This document shows positions 45,955 to 56,117 of a stretch of DNA of 64,000 nucleotides, piece after piece. The position numbers were made by a program, and so were the translations under genes. The DNA is from Moanibacter sp964542645 (lineage in GTDB: Bacteria > Verrucomicrobiota > Verrucomicrobiia > Opitutales > UBA2987), in NCBI GenBank assembly GCA_964542645.1, contig CAZIUG010000007.1, positions 124,001 to 188,000 of the forward strand, in the 5' to 3' direction. A model generated the notes under the pieces. It was given only the letters and a program-made list of their open reading frames with translations, searched no databases and had not been told where the DNA came from. The number at the start of each line of letters is the position of its first letter. Within the stretch, counting starts at the first letter, position 1.

Positions 45955-46274
45955 TTAGTATAGGCTCGACTCGTAAAGATGCATCATTCTCTTAGAAAGA
46001 CAGAGTGTCATCTCTTTCGAATCCAGAAAATGTTCATTATCTATTATTTAATTCCTTCTAGTTTCTCGAACACATATTCGACTCCTATAGATAAAGTCGA
46101 GTACTCACTACTTGCTATCGGTAAAATAAGTTAAGGAATCAGAATCACTCGATATTCGTCCTCAAACACCAAACGCACCCTGCCCCTTACCCTCAGAGTT
46201 TTTTAAAGAACTCGGCCGAGGTAGTGCCTTCATTTAACGCCAATAAGGTTTCCAGGCAAGAATTCCAGCTGGGA
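45955..46274. other. Intergenic region with palindrome
   Basis: These 320 AT-rich bases lie between polA and the second Gfo/Idh/MocA gene. They hold no supportable gene. A 10-base perfect palindrome CTCGGCCGAG is at 46211-46220, preceded by an AT-rich near-palindrome (GAGTTTTTTAAAGAACTC). Neither has a loop, so they are not classical terminators but could be protein sites. Confidence 0.35.
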
Positions 46275-49064
46275 CTAATGGGCCTCCAGCCAATTATCCC
46301 CAATCCCAAAATCGACTACAATTGGAACATCAATCTCAAGTGCATTTTTCATCTCTTCCTCCACCAGGGGAATAACAGTTTCCTTCTCCACCTCAAAGAG
46401 TTCGAATACCAGCTCATCATGAACCTGGAGAAGTAGCTTCGTCTTTAGATTTTTCATCCGAAGACCCTCGTGAATCCCCACCATCGCTATTTTGATCATG
46501 TCTGCTGAGCTACCCTGGATGGGCATGTTGATGGCGTTTCGCTCTGCACTTCCACGAGTAGTTGCATTCGCTGAATTGATATCCTTTAAGTAGCGCCGCC
46601 GCCCAGTAAGTGTCTCCACGTAACCGTTCTTTCGGCAAAATTCGAGAGTCCGTTCAATGTACTCACGAACTTTGGGAAATTGTGAAAAATACTGATCCAT
46701 TAAGTCACGTCCCTCCGCACGAGAGATTCCCAGTCTTTGAGACAAACCAAAAGCTGAAATGCCATAAGGGATACCGAAGTTTACCATTTTTGCCTTACTC
46801 CGCATCTCAATAGTCACCGCATCGGGATCCACCCCGTAAATACGCGAAGCCATAGCCCTATGAATGTCCATTTCTTGATCGAACGCTTCCCTCAATCCTG
46901 AATCGTCACTCAATGCTGCGATGATTCGAAGCTCGATCTGAGAGTAATCCGATGATAGCATTCGATAGCCTCCCGTTCGGGGAATAAACGCCTTCCTTAT
47001 CTCTCGACCCAGTTCAGTGCGTATGGGTATGTTCTGGAGATTAGGGCCACCTGACTGAATGCGACCGGTAGCCGTGTGCAGTTGGCCGTAGTTAGTATGG
47101 ACCCGCTGAGTGGATGAAAAGACAGCATGGGGAAGCATATCGACATAGGTGCCTTTCAATTTTACCGCCGACCTTAAATCTAGTATCCGCCTCACGATCT
47201 CATGATGTGCGGCAAGTCCGTTCAGAACCTGCTCATTCGTCGCATACTGGCCAGTCCGCGTTTTCTTTGGATTCTCGACCAATTTAAGTTCTTCAAAAAG
47301 GACTACGCCGAGCTGCTTAGGCGAATTTAGATTAAATGAATGACCCACCTCATCTACAATCTCCCGTTTCTTTTTAAAAATGATTTGGCTTAATTCTACT
47401 GAAAATTTCTCCAATGCTTCTAGGTCCAGCGAGACCCCTTCATATTCCATATCTACAAGAACACGAATCAACGGCATCTCGATCTCAAAGAAAACTTTTT
47501 CCTGCTCATTTTCCTTCAAGAGTGGGAGCATTTTTTCGCGCAACTGCCAAGTAATGTCGGCATCTTCAACTGCGTACTCCTTTAGCATTTCCGGATCAAC
47601 TGCATCCATATCAGTCTGATCCTCATTTTCAGCTCCAATCAGCTGGGTTATCGGAATCGGTGAATATTGTAGATATATTTCAGCCATGGAATCCATCTTG
47701 TGCCGCATCTCCGGCTCAACTAAGGCATGCGCCAGCATGGTATCGAATATTGGCCCCTCCACCTCAATCCCGTAACGTTTAAGAACTGCGATATCATACT
47801 TAATGTTGTGCCCTACTTTCTCGATTTGTTCATCGCCTAGGATAGGTATAAGCTCCACTAATTCCTCCAATGCCACCTGGCGATCGCTTGACACGGGAAC
47901 AAAGTACCCGCTCCGTGCTTTCCAGCATATTGCGATCCCAATAATCTTCGCCTTCTTTGCATCAAGGCTGGTTGTTTCGAGATCGAAACAAAAGGATGGG
48001 AGCTCCTTAAGAGAGGTAAAGAGTCGAGAACGTTCCTCCATCGTTTGTACCGTGAAGTATTTGTGCGTCACATTGGAAATCGTTTTATACTTCTCGGAGC
48101 CTACAGTTCCATCCACGGTAGCAATTTCCTGGTCGTCCCCCTTCTCTCCTCCCTCCTTCGGTCCTTCGATTTGTAAACTCTCTCCCGCATCACCCAAGAT
48201 CCGCCTCTTCAAAGAGCCAAACTCCAACTCAGAAAAGAGCCTCTCCAACCGCTCCCGATCTGGCGGGGAAACTCGCAGCTTATCAAAGTCCACTTCAATC
48301 GGGACATCACAATTAATCGTCGCAAGCTTCTTGGAAAGACGTGCTTGCTCGGCGAACTCGATTAGCAATTCTCCTTGCTTTCCCTTTACTTCATCCGCGT
48401 GTTGCACGAGTTTTTCAATCGATTCGTATTCAGCAATCCACTTTTGGGCTGTTTTGGGCCCCACCTTTGGAACTCCTGGGATGTTGTCGGAGCTATCCCC
48501 ACACAATCCCAACATATCGATCACCTGCTCAGGTCGCTCGATCCCCCATCGATTTTTGATCTCTTCCACTCCTTGGATTTCCACCCCATCTCCACGATAG
48601 GATGGGCGATAGATCAACACTTTATCGTCCACAAGCTGGCCGTAGTCCTTGTCGGGAGTAACCATGTAAGTGGTTAACCCAGTTCTTGAAGCCCTCTGAG
48701 CAAGAGTACCTATTATGTCGTCCGCCTCATACCCGTCCAGCATATGCATTTGTATTCGAAACCCCTCCAATATCCGGCGGACGTAGGGGAGCGCAGCACT
48801 CAAATCTTCAGGCATTTCGTCCCGATTCGATTTGTACTCCTTGTAAAGTTCGTGACGCTCTGTTGGGGCCGCGGTATCAAATGCAACCGCAATATGGCTC
48901 GGCTCCTGGTTTTGCATCAAATCAACAAGGGTATTTGTGAATCCGAGCAAAGCAGAGGTATTCATGCCTCTGGAATTGTATATTGGTCGGCGAACAAAGG
49001 CGAAGTGCGCCCGATACAGTAGTGCCATCCCATCTAACAGAAAGAGTTTGCCTTCAATGCTCAT
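46275..49064 (-). CDS. polA: DNA polymerase I
   Basis: This 929-residue enzyme fills gaps and removes RNA primers in replication and repair. The 5' nuclease domain (about 1-300) has the metal-binding LDGYEADDIIG and CGDSSDNIPGVPKVGPKTA blocks. The 3'-5' exonuclease domain has an intact DxE motif (FCFDLETTS), so proofreading should work. The polymerase domain has SDYSQIELR (motif A), the RRYLKDINSAN region and QVHDELVFE (motif C). Length is typical. An AAAGG stretch lies about 10 bases before the ATG at 49064. It stands alone on the minus strand. Confidence 0.97.
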   Translation of the reverse strand: MSIEGKLFLLDGMALLYRAHFAFVRRPIYNSRGMNTSALLGFTNTLVDLMQNQEPSHIAVAFDTAAPTERHELYKEYKSNRDEMPEDLSAALPYVRRILEGFRIQMHMLDGYEADDIIGTLAQRASRTGLTTYMVTPDKDYGQLVDDKVLIYRPSYRGDGVEIQGVEEIKNRWGIERPEQVIDMLGLCGDSSDNIPGVPKVGPKTAQKWIAEYESIEKLVQHADEVKGKQGELLIEFAEQARLSKKLATINCDVPIEVDFDKLRVSPPDRERLERLFSELEFGSLKRRILGDAGESLQIEGPKEGGEKGDDQEIATVDGTVGSEKYKTISNVTHKYFTVQTMEERSRLFTSLKELPSFCFDLETTSLDAKKAKIIGIAICWKARSGYFVPVSSDRQVALEELVELIPILGDEQIEKVGHNIKYDIAVLKRYGIEVEGPIFDTMLAHALVEPEMRHKMDSMAEIYLQYSPIPITQLIGAENEDQTDMDAVDPEMLKEYAVEDADITWQLREKMLPLLKENEQEKVFFEIEMPLIRVLVDMEYEGVSLDLEALEKFSVELSQIIFKKKREIVDEVGHSFNLNSPKQLGVVLFEELKLVENPKKTRTGQYATNEQVLNGLAAHHEIVRRILDLRSAVKLKGTYVDMLPHAVFSSTQRVHTNYGQLHTATGRIQSGGPNLQNIPIRTELGREIRKAFIPRTGGYRMLSSDYSQIELRIIAALSDDSGLREAFDQEMDIHRAMASRIYGVDPDAVTIEMRSKAKMVNFGIPYGISAFGLSQRLGISRAEGRDLMDQYFSQFPKVREYIERTLEFCRKNGYVETLTGRRRYLKDINSANATTRGSAERNAINMPIQGSSADMIKIAMVGIHEGLRMKNLKTKLLLQVHDELVFELFEVEKETVIPLVEEEMKNALEIDVPIVVDFGIGDNWLEAH

Positions 49065-49271
49065 TGGAATTCGACCTTTGTAAACCGGTTTCCCATTAAT
49101 TTTATTCCATGTATCGCAGCTTACTCGAAAACTGCTTTCATCCCGTTATCAAACTACCGAAGTTCACTTGAATTTTACAATCGAAGTCGCCCACAATCGA
49201 CTCACTCTCTCTGAGCTGCTCGTCGCTTCTCTTATCTCTCTCCATCCTGCCCATATTTGAGTGGATCGATA

Positions 49272-50051
49272 CTACCTTTTTGGTCCGTGCTGCACCAATT
49301 CATCAAATTCGGCAGGAGTATCAGAAACCGCATCGATTTGTACCACTCTCCCATTCCAGTTAAATTCACACGCGATTCTCTGTGCATGAAGAAAAAGTCG
49401 TTTCGTACTAATCTGCCGGAAAATTTCACGATTCCGTCGAAAATCCCCGTAGGTCTTGTCCCCAACGATGGGAATTTTTCTCTCGGCACACTGTACCCTA
49501 AGCTGATGGCTCCGTCCTGTTTCTGGTGAGAGCTCAATCCGAGTAAGCGCAAATTGCGTGCGCGCGATCCCCAACTCACGCACCTTGCATAACGCCGTCT
49601 GGTTTCCGCCTGTTCTCACCCGTAAACTCCCATTTCGGCGGTCCTTTCTCAGAACATCACGCCATACTTGCTGCCTTCCTATACCTTCTCCGAACACAAT
49701 CGCCTGATAGATCTTCTCAACAAGATGGGCAGCAAATTGCGCTCTCACAATTTTGGCTGTCTCCTCTTCAAAAGCTCCCAGAATGATACCCGACGTTGGG
49801 GCATCAAGCCGATTGATGAGGAAAAAGTTCGCACGGTGACCTCGCCCTCCTGGTAGAAAATAAGATTCGCTTCCAGGATCGTAATGGCACGTTAAAAGCG
49901 CTCGGGGATCCCGCTCAGCAGTGTTAGGATGAGATCGTACACCCACCGGTTTGTCCATCGCCACTAGACCCGATTCATGTCGAAGCAGAATTTTGACGTC
50001 TCCCCTGAACGGAAATCCATCCACCATCTGAACTCCTTTCTCCGGGCTCAT
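49272..50051 (-). CDS. RluA-family pseudouridine synthase
   Basis: This 259-residue RNA pseudouridine synthase of the RluA/RluC/RluD group isomerises uridine to pseudouridine. The catalytic block is INRLDAPTSG with D83, and the HQLRVQCAERKIPIVGDKTYGD block is typical of the core. No S4 RNA-binding domain precedes the core, as in RluA itself, so the target may be 23S rRNA or tRNA. The ATG at 50051 lies in an ATGA overlap with the stop codon of the TonB-like gene upstream, so the two are translationally coupled. This is an unusual pairing. Confidence 0.88.
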   Translation of the reverse strand: MSPEKGVQMVDGFPFRGDVKILLRHESGLVAMDKPVGVRSHPNTAERDPRALLTCHYDPGSESYFLPGGRGHRANFFLINRLDAPTSGIILGAFEEETAKIVRAQFAAHLVEKIYQAIVFGEGIGRQQVWRDVLRKDRRNGSLRVRTGGNQTALCKVRELGIARTQFALTRIELSPETGRSHQLRVQCAERKIPIVGDKTYGDFRRNREIFRQISTKRLFLHAQRIACEFNWNGRVVQIDAVSDTPAEFDELVQHGPKR

Positions 50052-51139
50052 CGATACAGAAATGTTATTCGAATCGTTTGCTCCTCACCCAAGGTTTCAA
50101 CCATATCCTGAGTCCAAGGCCCGTATGGCGACGGTGACTGAATGGCATCTTCGCAAATCAGAGTTGCTGGAGAATCAGCCGTAGTAAAAACAACCAACAC
50201 ATCTTTCACCTCTCCTCCCGATGTTATCTGGAATTCGACAATTACGCGAGAGGAGATTTCTGCCATAGCGGCCTCCATATATTCCGCGAGCAGAATAAAC
50301 TGATAGCCGATAGCGTTGAACATCCGATTTAAGTAGTCGCCAAATTCGGTAAATCTTGCGTCAACCGAAAGACTCCCTAACGCCGCCGCCCGACCATTCG
50401 AGCGCATCAATGGGCCCGGTAAAGTTTGGGAAGAGAGTCGCGGCCTCGGCCGTGGGAGCTGAGAAACCTTATCCGGCTCGAGTTTGTTAGATTCCTTCTC
50501 CTCTATTTCCCTCAGCATCGCTTGCGTGGTCAACAAAGCATCCAAACTATTCGGAATCTCTTCGATCTCGTCGACTTCCTCTTCACTGACATCCGGAATA
50601 TCGAGCATGCTTGCAATCCCATCCTCGTCAATAATCTCATCCTGTTGTAAAAAATCAGGAGACCGGGAAATCAGGCGGGGCAGACTTTCAATATAAGTCT
50701 TCGCCGGCTGATAACGTTGAGTTGGCTGCTGGGAAGATGGCTCCGAAAGAATTCGCTCATCCCTCTGCCTCCCCTGCACAATTTTTACTGAATCTTCCTC
50801 TTCACCGTTAAGAAGTGGAGTGTTATCGAGATCTCCTGTTGTTTCTTTAATCTGTCCTGCCTGTTGACTTCTTGAAGCAATGTTCGTCGTCTCATCTGGC
50901 TTGTTGCTTGGTACATCTAAATTCGTCTCCACATAGCGAATATCCTGCGAATTCAGAGGCTTGCTGCTATTGATGTACTCGATCTCCGGATTTACCTCCG
51001 ATACCGGCGACACCTTGGCTACCAGCTCCCATGGTACGACCCAGATAAGAAAAATATGGAAAATAAAAGAGGCGAGAATTCCCCATAAGACCGAATGCCG
51101 ACCCCAATTCCGGGACCCAGTTACAGATCCTACAGACAT
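50048..51139 (-). CDS. TonB-like membrane-anchored protein
   Basis: This 363-residue protein has one N-terminal membrane span (about residues 15-35: SVLWGILASFIFHIFLIWVV). A long Ser/Glu/Gln-rich disordered periplasmic region follows, with acidic runs (EEEVDEIEEIP), then a C-terminal TonB-like domain (about 285-363) with ISSRVIVEFQITSGGEVKDVLVV. The layout is that of an energy transducer, but similarity to TonB is weak. The frame extends to a GTG at 51226, but the ATG at 51139 places the span next to the N-terminus. The stop codon overlaps the RluA-type gene by four bases. Confidence 0.65.
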   Translation of the reverse strand: MSVGSVTGSRNWGRHSVLWGILASFIFHIFLIWVVPWELVAKVSPVSEVNPEIEYINSSKPLNSQDIRYVETNLDVPSNKPDETTNIASRSQQAGQIKETTGDLDNTPLLNGEEEDSVKIVQGRQRDERILSEPSSQQPTQRYQPAKTYIESLPRLISRSPDFLQQDEIIDEDGIASMLDIPDVSEEEVDEIEEIPNSLDALLTTQAMLREIEEKESNKLEPDKVSQLPRPRPRLSSQTLPGPLMRSNGRAAALGSLSVDARFTEFGDYLNRMFNAIGYQFILLAEYMEAAMAEISSRVIVEFQITSGGEVKDVLVVFTTADSPATLICEDAIQSPSPYGPWTQDMVETLGEEQTIRITFLYR

Positions 51140-51390
51140 TCGCAGGGTAAAAATTGACGTTATCTTCCTCACGAGTTGAGATGGTCTTGGGTTCAGAATC
51201 CTTGGAAAATATAGCAGAACTCCCACAGTTTCCCAGCTCTGATTCTCCCTGTATGACTGGCGAAAGTGTGACTAGATTCTGAAGCGCCAACCTGTCGGTC
51301 GCTCCTTCCTCCACAACTCATAGCTCAAGGTTGCTGTTTTCGACCTTCTGAGCTTAGACCCTTAATCAGAGGACAATAACTGGCAGCTTT

Positions 51391-52755
51391 CTAATCTTGA
51401 AGGAGCAATCGAACGTCACCGAGAATCTCGGCTAAACTGAGTCGTCCAATATTGTAGAGAAAAATGGACTCAAGCAACTCGTCATTAGAGCCCGCCAGCT
51501 CCGCTTGAGCATCGATTGCATCCCTATTGTCTGCCACCCCTTCTGTAAATCGGGTCTGAGCCAGCTCCAATTCCTGTTGGCTTAGGAAAACTTTCTTCTT
51601 TGATATCGCAATCTGTTTAAACCGGGACTCCACTTCTTGAATCGCGAGTCTATAGGCCGATTCAAGGTGATTTTCTAGATCGCGTAAGACATATTCTTTA
51701 GCCCGTATTCTGGCACCTGCCCTGAGGCTGTTCGCCCGAATCCTGAATCCTTCGAAGATAGGAATCCGAAACGATAGTCCGGCTAACCAGGCATCCTCCT
51801 CCTGGCCATCGAAAATCGCAGCAGTGGCCCATCCCCATTCCCCGATGAGCTCAACACTCGGCAGTTTTTCCCTTTTGGCCAACTCGAGGGCGGCTCTCTC
51901 CCTCTCTAGTTCCATTGAAGCCCGGCGAAAATCTGGCCTGGCATCAAAGATTTGGGCAATCCCTATACTATATGCATGCCAAAACTGTTCCTTGATCCCA
52001 TCAAGCGTTTCGAAAGCAATCTTGGAATCGAGATCAATATTCAACAACCGTTTGATCCTCAACTCACTTTCAAGCACGACCGTACTCTGTTGCATGCGTT
52101 CCCTCTGGTCAGACGCTAGTTGGACCTCCACCCGAGCCACATCTATTCGGGTCGCAATTCCCGCCTGGAATTGACTTTTTGCCAAGCCAAGCAAGAGAAT
52201 GTCACGCTCTATATTAGCGTCAAGTAGCCTAACTCGGTGCAGGTTTCTCAAATGTGTGAAATAAACAATCGCCGTCTCGGAAAGAACAAGTTGTACCGCA
52301 TCTTCATAGTTTATCTCTGAAATCTCATGGTCGAATTTCGCCAGCCGCAAAACTCCTAACCGATTGGGATTAAATAGAGGCATACTCCCGGAGATTTTGG
52401 CATAGAATCGATTCCTCGGAGGCGGATTTGGAGAATCGAATCCACGTCCAACATTAACAAACTGGGTCCTATGTTGTGCCGCCTGAAAATCGATAGTCGG
52501 AAATAAAGCCGAGCGGGAGGCGAAGACCATTTGAAGAGCCTCTTCCACAACCTCTTGTTCCAACAAGATCCGGAAATTTTCTGTTTCGACCAATCGAAAT
52601 GCCTCTTCAAGAGTGAGTTCCACCTTCGCCCCATGGGCCTTACCAACTGAAAAGCCTAATAAAAGAAGCATCAGGTAGATGGTACTTCTAAACCAAAAAG
52701 TAAGATTTCGAGAGAAGGAGGGTCTCCGCGTATTAATTATCATGTTTCTCAACAT
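51391..52755 (-). CDS. TolC-family outer-membrane efflux protein
   Basis: This 454-residue outer-membrane channel is of the TolC (OEP) family. A signal sequence is visible (hydrophobic STIYLMLLLLGFSVG, cleavage near residue 43 after KAHG). Two OEP repeats follow, of which ELTLEEAFRLVETENFRI and the later AELAGSNDELLESIFLYNIGRLSLAEILGD are recognisable. Long amphipathic helices give the periplasmic tunnel. It needs an inner-membrane transporter and membrane-fusion protein, and neither is beside it. The ATG at 52755 or the second Met four codons later could be the start. It is separated by 251 bases from the TonB-like gene. Confidence 0.86.
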   Translation of the reverse strand: MLRNMIINTRRPSFSRNLTFWFRSTIYLMLLLLGFSVGKAHGAKVELTLEEAFRLVETENFRILLEQEVVEEALQMVFASRSALFPTIDFQAAQHRTQFVNVGRGFDSPNPPPRNRFYAKISGSMPLFNPNRLGVLRLAKFDHEISEINYEDAVQLVLSETAIVYFTHLRNLHRVRLLDANIERDILLLGLAKSQFQAGIATRIDVARVEVQLASDQRERMQQSTVVLESELRIKRLLNIDLDSKIAFETLDGIKEQFWHAYSIGIAQIFDARPDFRRASMELERERAALELAKREKLPSVELIGEWGWATAAIFDGQEEDAWLAGLSFRIPIFEGFRIRANSLRAGARIRAKEYVLRDLENHLESAYRLAIQEVESRFKQIAISKKKVFLSQQELELAQTRFTEGVADNRDAIDAQAELAGSNDELLESIFLYNIGRLSLAEILGDVRLLLQD

Positions 52756-52961
52756 ATCGGGATTTGTTCACTGCTACAAGACCAAGCGAGACTAACCTTC
52801 TTTTTTGTATTTAATTCATCGCTACACAATAGTAGGCCCACAATATCGCAAAGAATGTCCTCGACAATTTTCAAGAAAAGAAGGCTGATTCATTGACTGG
52901 GAAACGCCGATGCACATATAGGCGAAGATGTGAAAGAAATAGGCAACGCACAGAAACGGGA

Positions 52962-54602
52962 ATGAAAATCGGTATTGCTCAGATTAACACAACGGTCGGC
53001 GATCTCGAGGGAAATCGAAACAGGATCATCAAAAGCTACCGTGATCTGTGTGCTAAGGGCGCCGAGCTGGTGGTTTCCCCAGAACTCGTCATAAGTGGCT
53101 ACCCGCCCAGAGACTTGATTTTCAAGTCGAGGTTCGTATTGGACAATGAAGCATCGGTCCAACAATTAGCACAAGAAGTTGATGAAGTTCCCCTCTTGGC
53201 AGGCTACGTCGCCAAAAATGAATCTGCTAATGGGAGGGATTTTTTCAATGCTTCGGCCTGGTGTGAACGCGGTAAGGTCCGAAAAGTGTCGAAAAAATGT
53301 CTCCTCCCGACTTACGATGTATTCGACGAGGACCGCTATTTTCAACCTAGTGACAAACCTCAAGTCGTGGAATACAAGGGCCACCGTATTGGAGTCACGA
53401 TCTGCGAGGATATTTGGACAGCCCCTTCGGTAAAAACGCGGCGCCGCTACGAGAGTGATCCTCTCAACTTTCTCGAAACGCAGCGACTCGATCTCCTCCT
53501 AAATCTTTCGGCCAGCCCCTGGCACTACGGGAAAGACTCGTATCGAGAAGAAATTGTCTTGAATGCCGCAGCTCGATGCCGGTGCAAAGTTGTCTATTGC
53601 AATGCGGTTGGAGGAAATGACGAACTCGTTTTTGACGGACACAGTCTAATAGCAGATGAAAAGGGAAGAATTCTGTGTGGCCTTGATGGATTTTCTGAGG
53701 AACTGGCCGTATTTGATACCGAGTCGAAAGAGACCACCATCTCCTCGAATTTCCGGCAGTCTGCGATGGCGGATATCCACGACGCTCTCGTTCTCGGTCT
53801 TCGGGATTATGCCCACAAGAGCGGGTTCAGGAAAGCTTTGCTTGGGCTGAGTGGAGGAATTGACTCATCGGTGACAGCAGTAATTGCCGTGAAGGCATTG
53901 GGTCGAAACAACGTCATCGGGATAAGCCTACCGTCCTCGATTTCCAGTGGGCACAGTCGAGATGATGCGGCTGCCCTAGCGCAGAGTCTCGGCATTGAGT
54001 ATCAATCGGTGCCCATCGCGAACATTGTGGCCTCAGCCGAGGAAACACTTCGCCCAATATTTCAGGGTCTTCCGCCGGATGTCACCGAGGAGAATCTTCA
54101 AGCACGCAGTAGAGGCCTCTTACTCATGGCAATATCAAATAAAATGGGAGCCCTACTCCTTACAACCGGCAACAAGAGCGAACTCGCGGTAGGATACTGC
54201 ACTCTCTACGGAGACATGTGCGGGGGCTTGGCGGTGATCTCAGATCTCCCAAAGGTCAAGGTGTATGAACTAGCCAGGTGGCTCAACCGCGATGAGGAGA
54301 TCATTCCAGAAAATTCGATTACCAAACCCCCTTCAGCTGAACTTCGTCCCGATCAGAAGGATGAAGACTCACTGCCGCCTTATGAGGACCTCGATGTGAT
54401 TCTGCAGCGCTACGTAGAAGAGGGAGAATCAGCTGAAGAGATTGTCGCTGCAGGTTTTGAGGAGGTGATAGTTCGTGATATAATTCGAAAGGTGGATCTA
54501 AATGAGTACAAAAGAAAACAAGCCGCCCCTGGTCTGAAAATTACTCCGTTAGCATTTGGGGTTGGACGTCGCATCCCAATCGTCCAGAGATATGTAAGCT
54601 AG
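52962..54602 (+). CDS. nadE: Glutamine-dependent NAD+ synthetase
   Basis: This 546-residue enzyme makes NAD+ from deamido-NAD with glutamine as amide donor. The N-terminal nitrilase-like glutaminase domain has the triad E41 (SPELVISGYPPRDL), K112 (KKCLLPTYDVFDE) and C148 (TICEDIW). The C-terminal synthetase domain has the pyrophosphate loop LGLSGGIDSSVT, and LLLTTGNKSELAVGYCTLYGD further on. The frame opens with TTG at 52893, but ATG at 52962 gives the expected N-terminus MKIGIAQIN. This replaces the ammonia-dependent NadE type. It stands alone on the plus strand. Confidence 0.95.
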   Translation: MKIGIAQINTTVGDLEGNRNRIIKSYRDLCAKGAELVVSPELVISGYPPRDLIFKSRFVLDNEASVQQLAQEVDEVPLLAGYVAKNESANGRDFFNASAWCERGKVRKVSKKCLLPTYDVFDEDRYFQPSDKPQVVEYKGHRIGVTICEDIWTAPSVKTRRRYESDPLNFLETQRLDLLLNLSASPWHYGKDSYREEIVLNAAARCRCKVVYCNAVGGNDELVFDGHSLIADEKGRILCGLDGFSEELAVFDTESKETTISSNFRQSAMADIHDALVLGLRDYAHKSGFRKALLGLSGGIDSSVTAVIAVKALGRNNVIGISLPSSISSGHSRDDAAALAQSLGIEYQSVPIANIVASAEETLRPIFQGLPPDVTEENLQARSRGLLLMAISNKMGALLLTTGNKSELAVGYCTLYGDMCGGLAVISDLPKVKVYELARWLNRDEEIIPENSITKPPSAELRPDQKDEDSLPPYEDLDVILQRYVEEGESAEEIVAAGFEEVIVRDIIRKVDLNEYKRKQAAPGLKITPLAFGVGRRIPIVQRYVS

Positions 54603-54634
54603 GAATCTGTCAGAATTTGGACTTCGTAATATTC

Positions 54635-54657
54635 CTGAACTTCAGATTAAAGTTCAG
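54635..54657. repeat. Hairpin downstream of nadE
   Basis: An 8-base perfect stem (CTGAACTT with AAGTTCAG) around a 7-base loop lies 32 bases after the nadE stop. It may take part in transcription termination, but no T run follows it directly. A second hairpin, TTGGCCA/TGGCCAA with a 3-base loop at 54772-54788, lies shortly before hemL. Confidence 0.4.
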
Positions 54658-54839
54658 ACACTCAACTCCTAAAACCAACAAATATCGATGACAGTCCGGA
54701 ACGAAAACATTTGAGGGACCCACAGGAAATGCTAGACCCCGAAAATCGAAATCTGCTTTTTTTATTGTTGCTTGGCCATGTTGGCCAAAAATCACCTTTC
54801 GAACAAAAATTCATGTACAAAACTTGACCGGTTCCTAGT

Positions 54840-56117
54840 ATGGAAAAATCCAATCACCTTTTCCAGAGAGCCCTCAATGTTATCCCGGGAGGAGTAAATT
54901 CTCCAGTACGAGCCTTTCGCTCCGTCGGGGGTTCTCCTTTCTTTACCAAAAGTGCCGATGGAGCAATACTAACCACTGTTGATGACAGGAAGCTGATCGA
55001 TTTTGTATCAACCTGGGGCCCCACAATACACGGCCATAACCACCCTCGCATCAAGGCGGCCATCATCGAGGCTCTCGAGAACGGCACTAGCTTTGGGACA
55101 CCCAACCCTTATGAAGTAGAGATGGCCGAGCTTATAGTTAAGATGGTTCCCTCCGTGGAAAAGGTCCGCATGTGCAACAGCGGCACTGAAGCCACTATGG
55201 CCTGTATTCGACTGGCCCGGGGGTTTACCGGGCGAGACAAGATTATAAAATTCGCTGGATGTTACCATGGTCACGTAGACTCCCTTCTGGTAAAGGCGGG
55301 GTCAGGAGCGCTTACATTTGGTCACCCGGACAGTGCAGGTGTCCCTCGCTCGATAGCAGAAGAATCAATAATTTGTAGATTCAATGATCTCCAGTCCCTG
55401 GAAGCGTCCTTCAAAGAATTTGGGCAACAAATCGCCGCTATTATCATCGAACCTTATCCTGCCAACAACTGTCTCATCTTACCCGAAAATAGATTCCTCC
55501 AATCCCTCCGTGAACTCTGTACCTCATACGGGAGCCTTTTAATATTTGACGAAGTGATGACAGGTTTTCGGATTGCCCTGGGAGGGGTGCAGGAGAAAGA
55601 GGGCATAGTTCCCGATCTTACCGCTCTGGGCAAGATCATCGGCGGGGGGCTCCCTGTAGGTGCCTTTGGCGGAAAAAGTGAGATTATTGACAGCCTGGCG
55701 CCTGAAGGTCCTGTCTATCAAGCGGGTACATTGAGTGGAAACCCGCTCGCCATGTCGGCTGGGATCACTGCCTTAAAACTTCTTAGAGAAGAGAACCCGT
55801 ATGGCCATCTTGATCAAATGGGTCAAAACTTGAAGCGGGTGATTCTTGATCAGGCTCACTTAAAAGGGGTTCCCCTCCAATTTCCACAAGCAGGCTCCAT
55901 GTTCGCTATGATTTTCTCTGATAAACCGGTGCGCAATTTTTCCGATACTGCTAAAATCGATCTAAACCGATTCCGGAAAATATTCCATTATGCGCTGGAT
56001 AACGGTGTCTATCTACCACCTTCCGCATTCGAAACCTGCTTCATCAGCACAGCTCACACCGAAGAAATACTAGCCAAATCTTCCGAAGTTATTTCCATGG
56101 GAATTCGATCTCTGTAG
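54840..56117 (+). CDS. hemL: Glutamate-1-semialdehyde 2,1-aminomutase
   Basis: This 425-residue PLP enzyme converts glutamate-1-semialdehyde to 5-aminolevulinate in the C5 route to haem. The family blocks PGGVNSPVRAF (16-26), NSGTEAT (113-119) and CYHGHVDSLLVKAGSGALT (141-159) are all present. D237 (LLIFDEVMTGFR) contacts the PLP ring, and K265 (ALGKIIGGGLPVGAFGG) is the Schiff-base lysine. Length is normal. The paralogue at 30245 lacks the KAGSGALT loop, so this is the haem-pathway copy. The ATG start at 54840 is exact for the family, although no ribosome binding site is seen. Confidence 0.96.
   Translation: MEKSNHLFQRALNVIPGGVNSPVRAFRSVGGSPFFTKSADGAILTTVDDRKLIDFVSTWGPTIHGHNHPRIKAAIIEALENGTSFGTPNPYEVEMAELIVKMVPSVEKVRMCNSGTEATMACIRLARGFTGRDKIIKFAGCYHGHVDSLLVKAGSGALTFGHPDSAGVPRSIAEESIICRFNDLQSLEASFKEFGQQIAAIIIEPYPANNCLILPENRFLQSLRELCTSYGSLLIFDEVMTGFRIALGGVQEKEGIVPDLTALGKIIGGGLPVGAFGGKSEIIDSLAPEGPVYQAGTLSGNPLAMSAGITALKLLREENPYGHLDQMGQNLKRVILDQAHLKGVPLQFPQAGSMFAMIFSDKPVRNFSDTAKIDLNRFRKIFHYALDNGVYLPPSAFETCFISTAHTEEILAKSSEVISMGIRSL

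Noticed and set aside
46201..46220. Palindromes as polA terminator
   Set aside because: The arms have no loop, and the T run is part of the palindrome itself.
54772..54788. Hairpin TTGGCCA/TGGCCAA as a terminator or riboswitch part for hemL
   Set aside because: The stem is short, no T run follows in the plus direction, and the surrounding sequence does not fold into a known riboswitch by eye.
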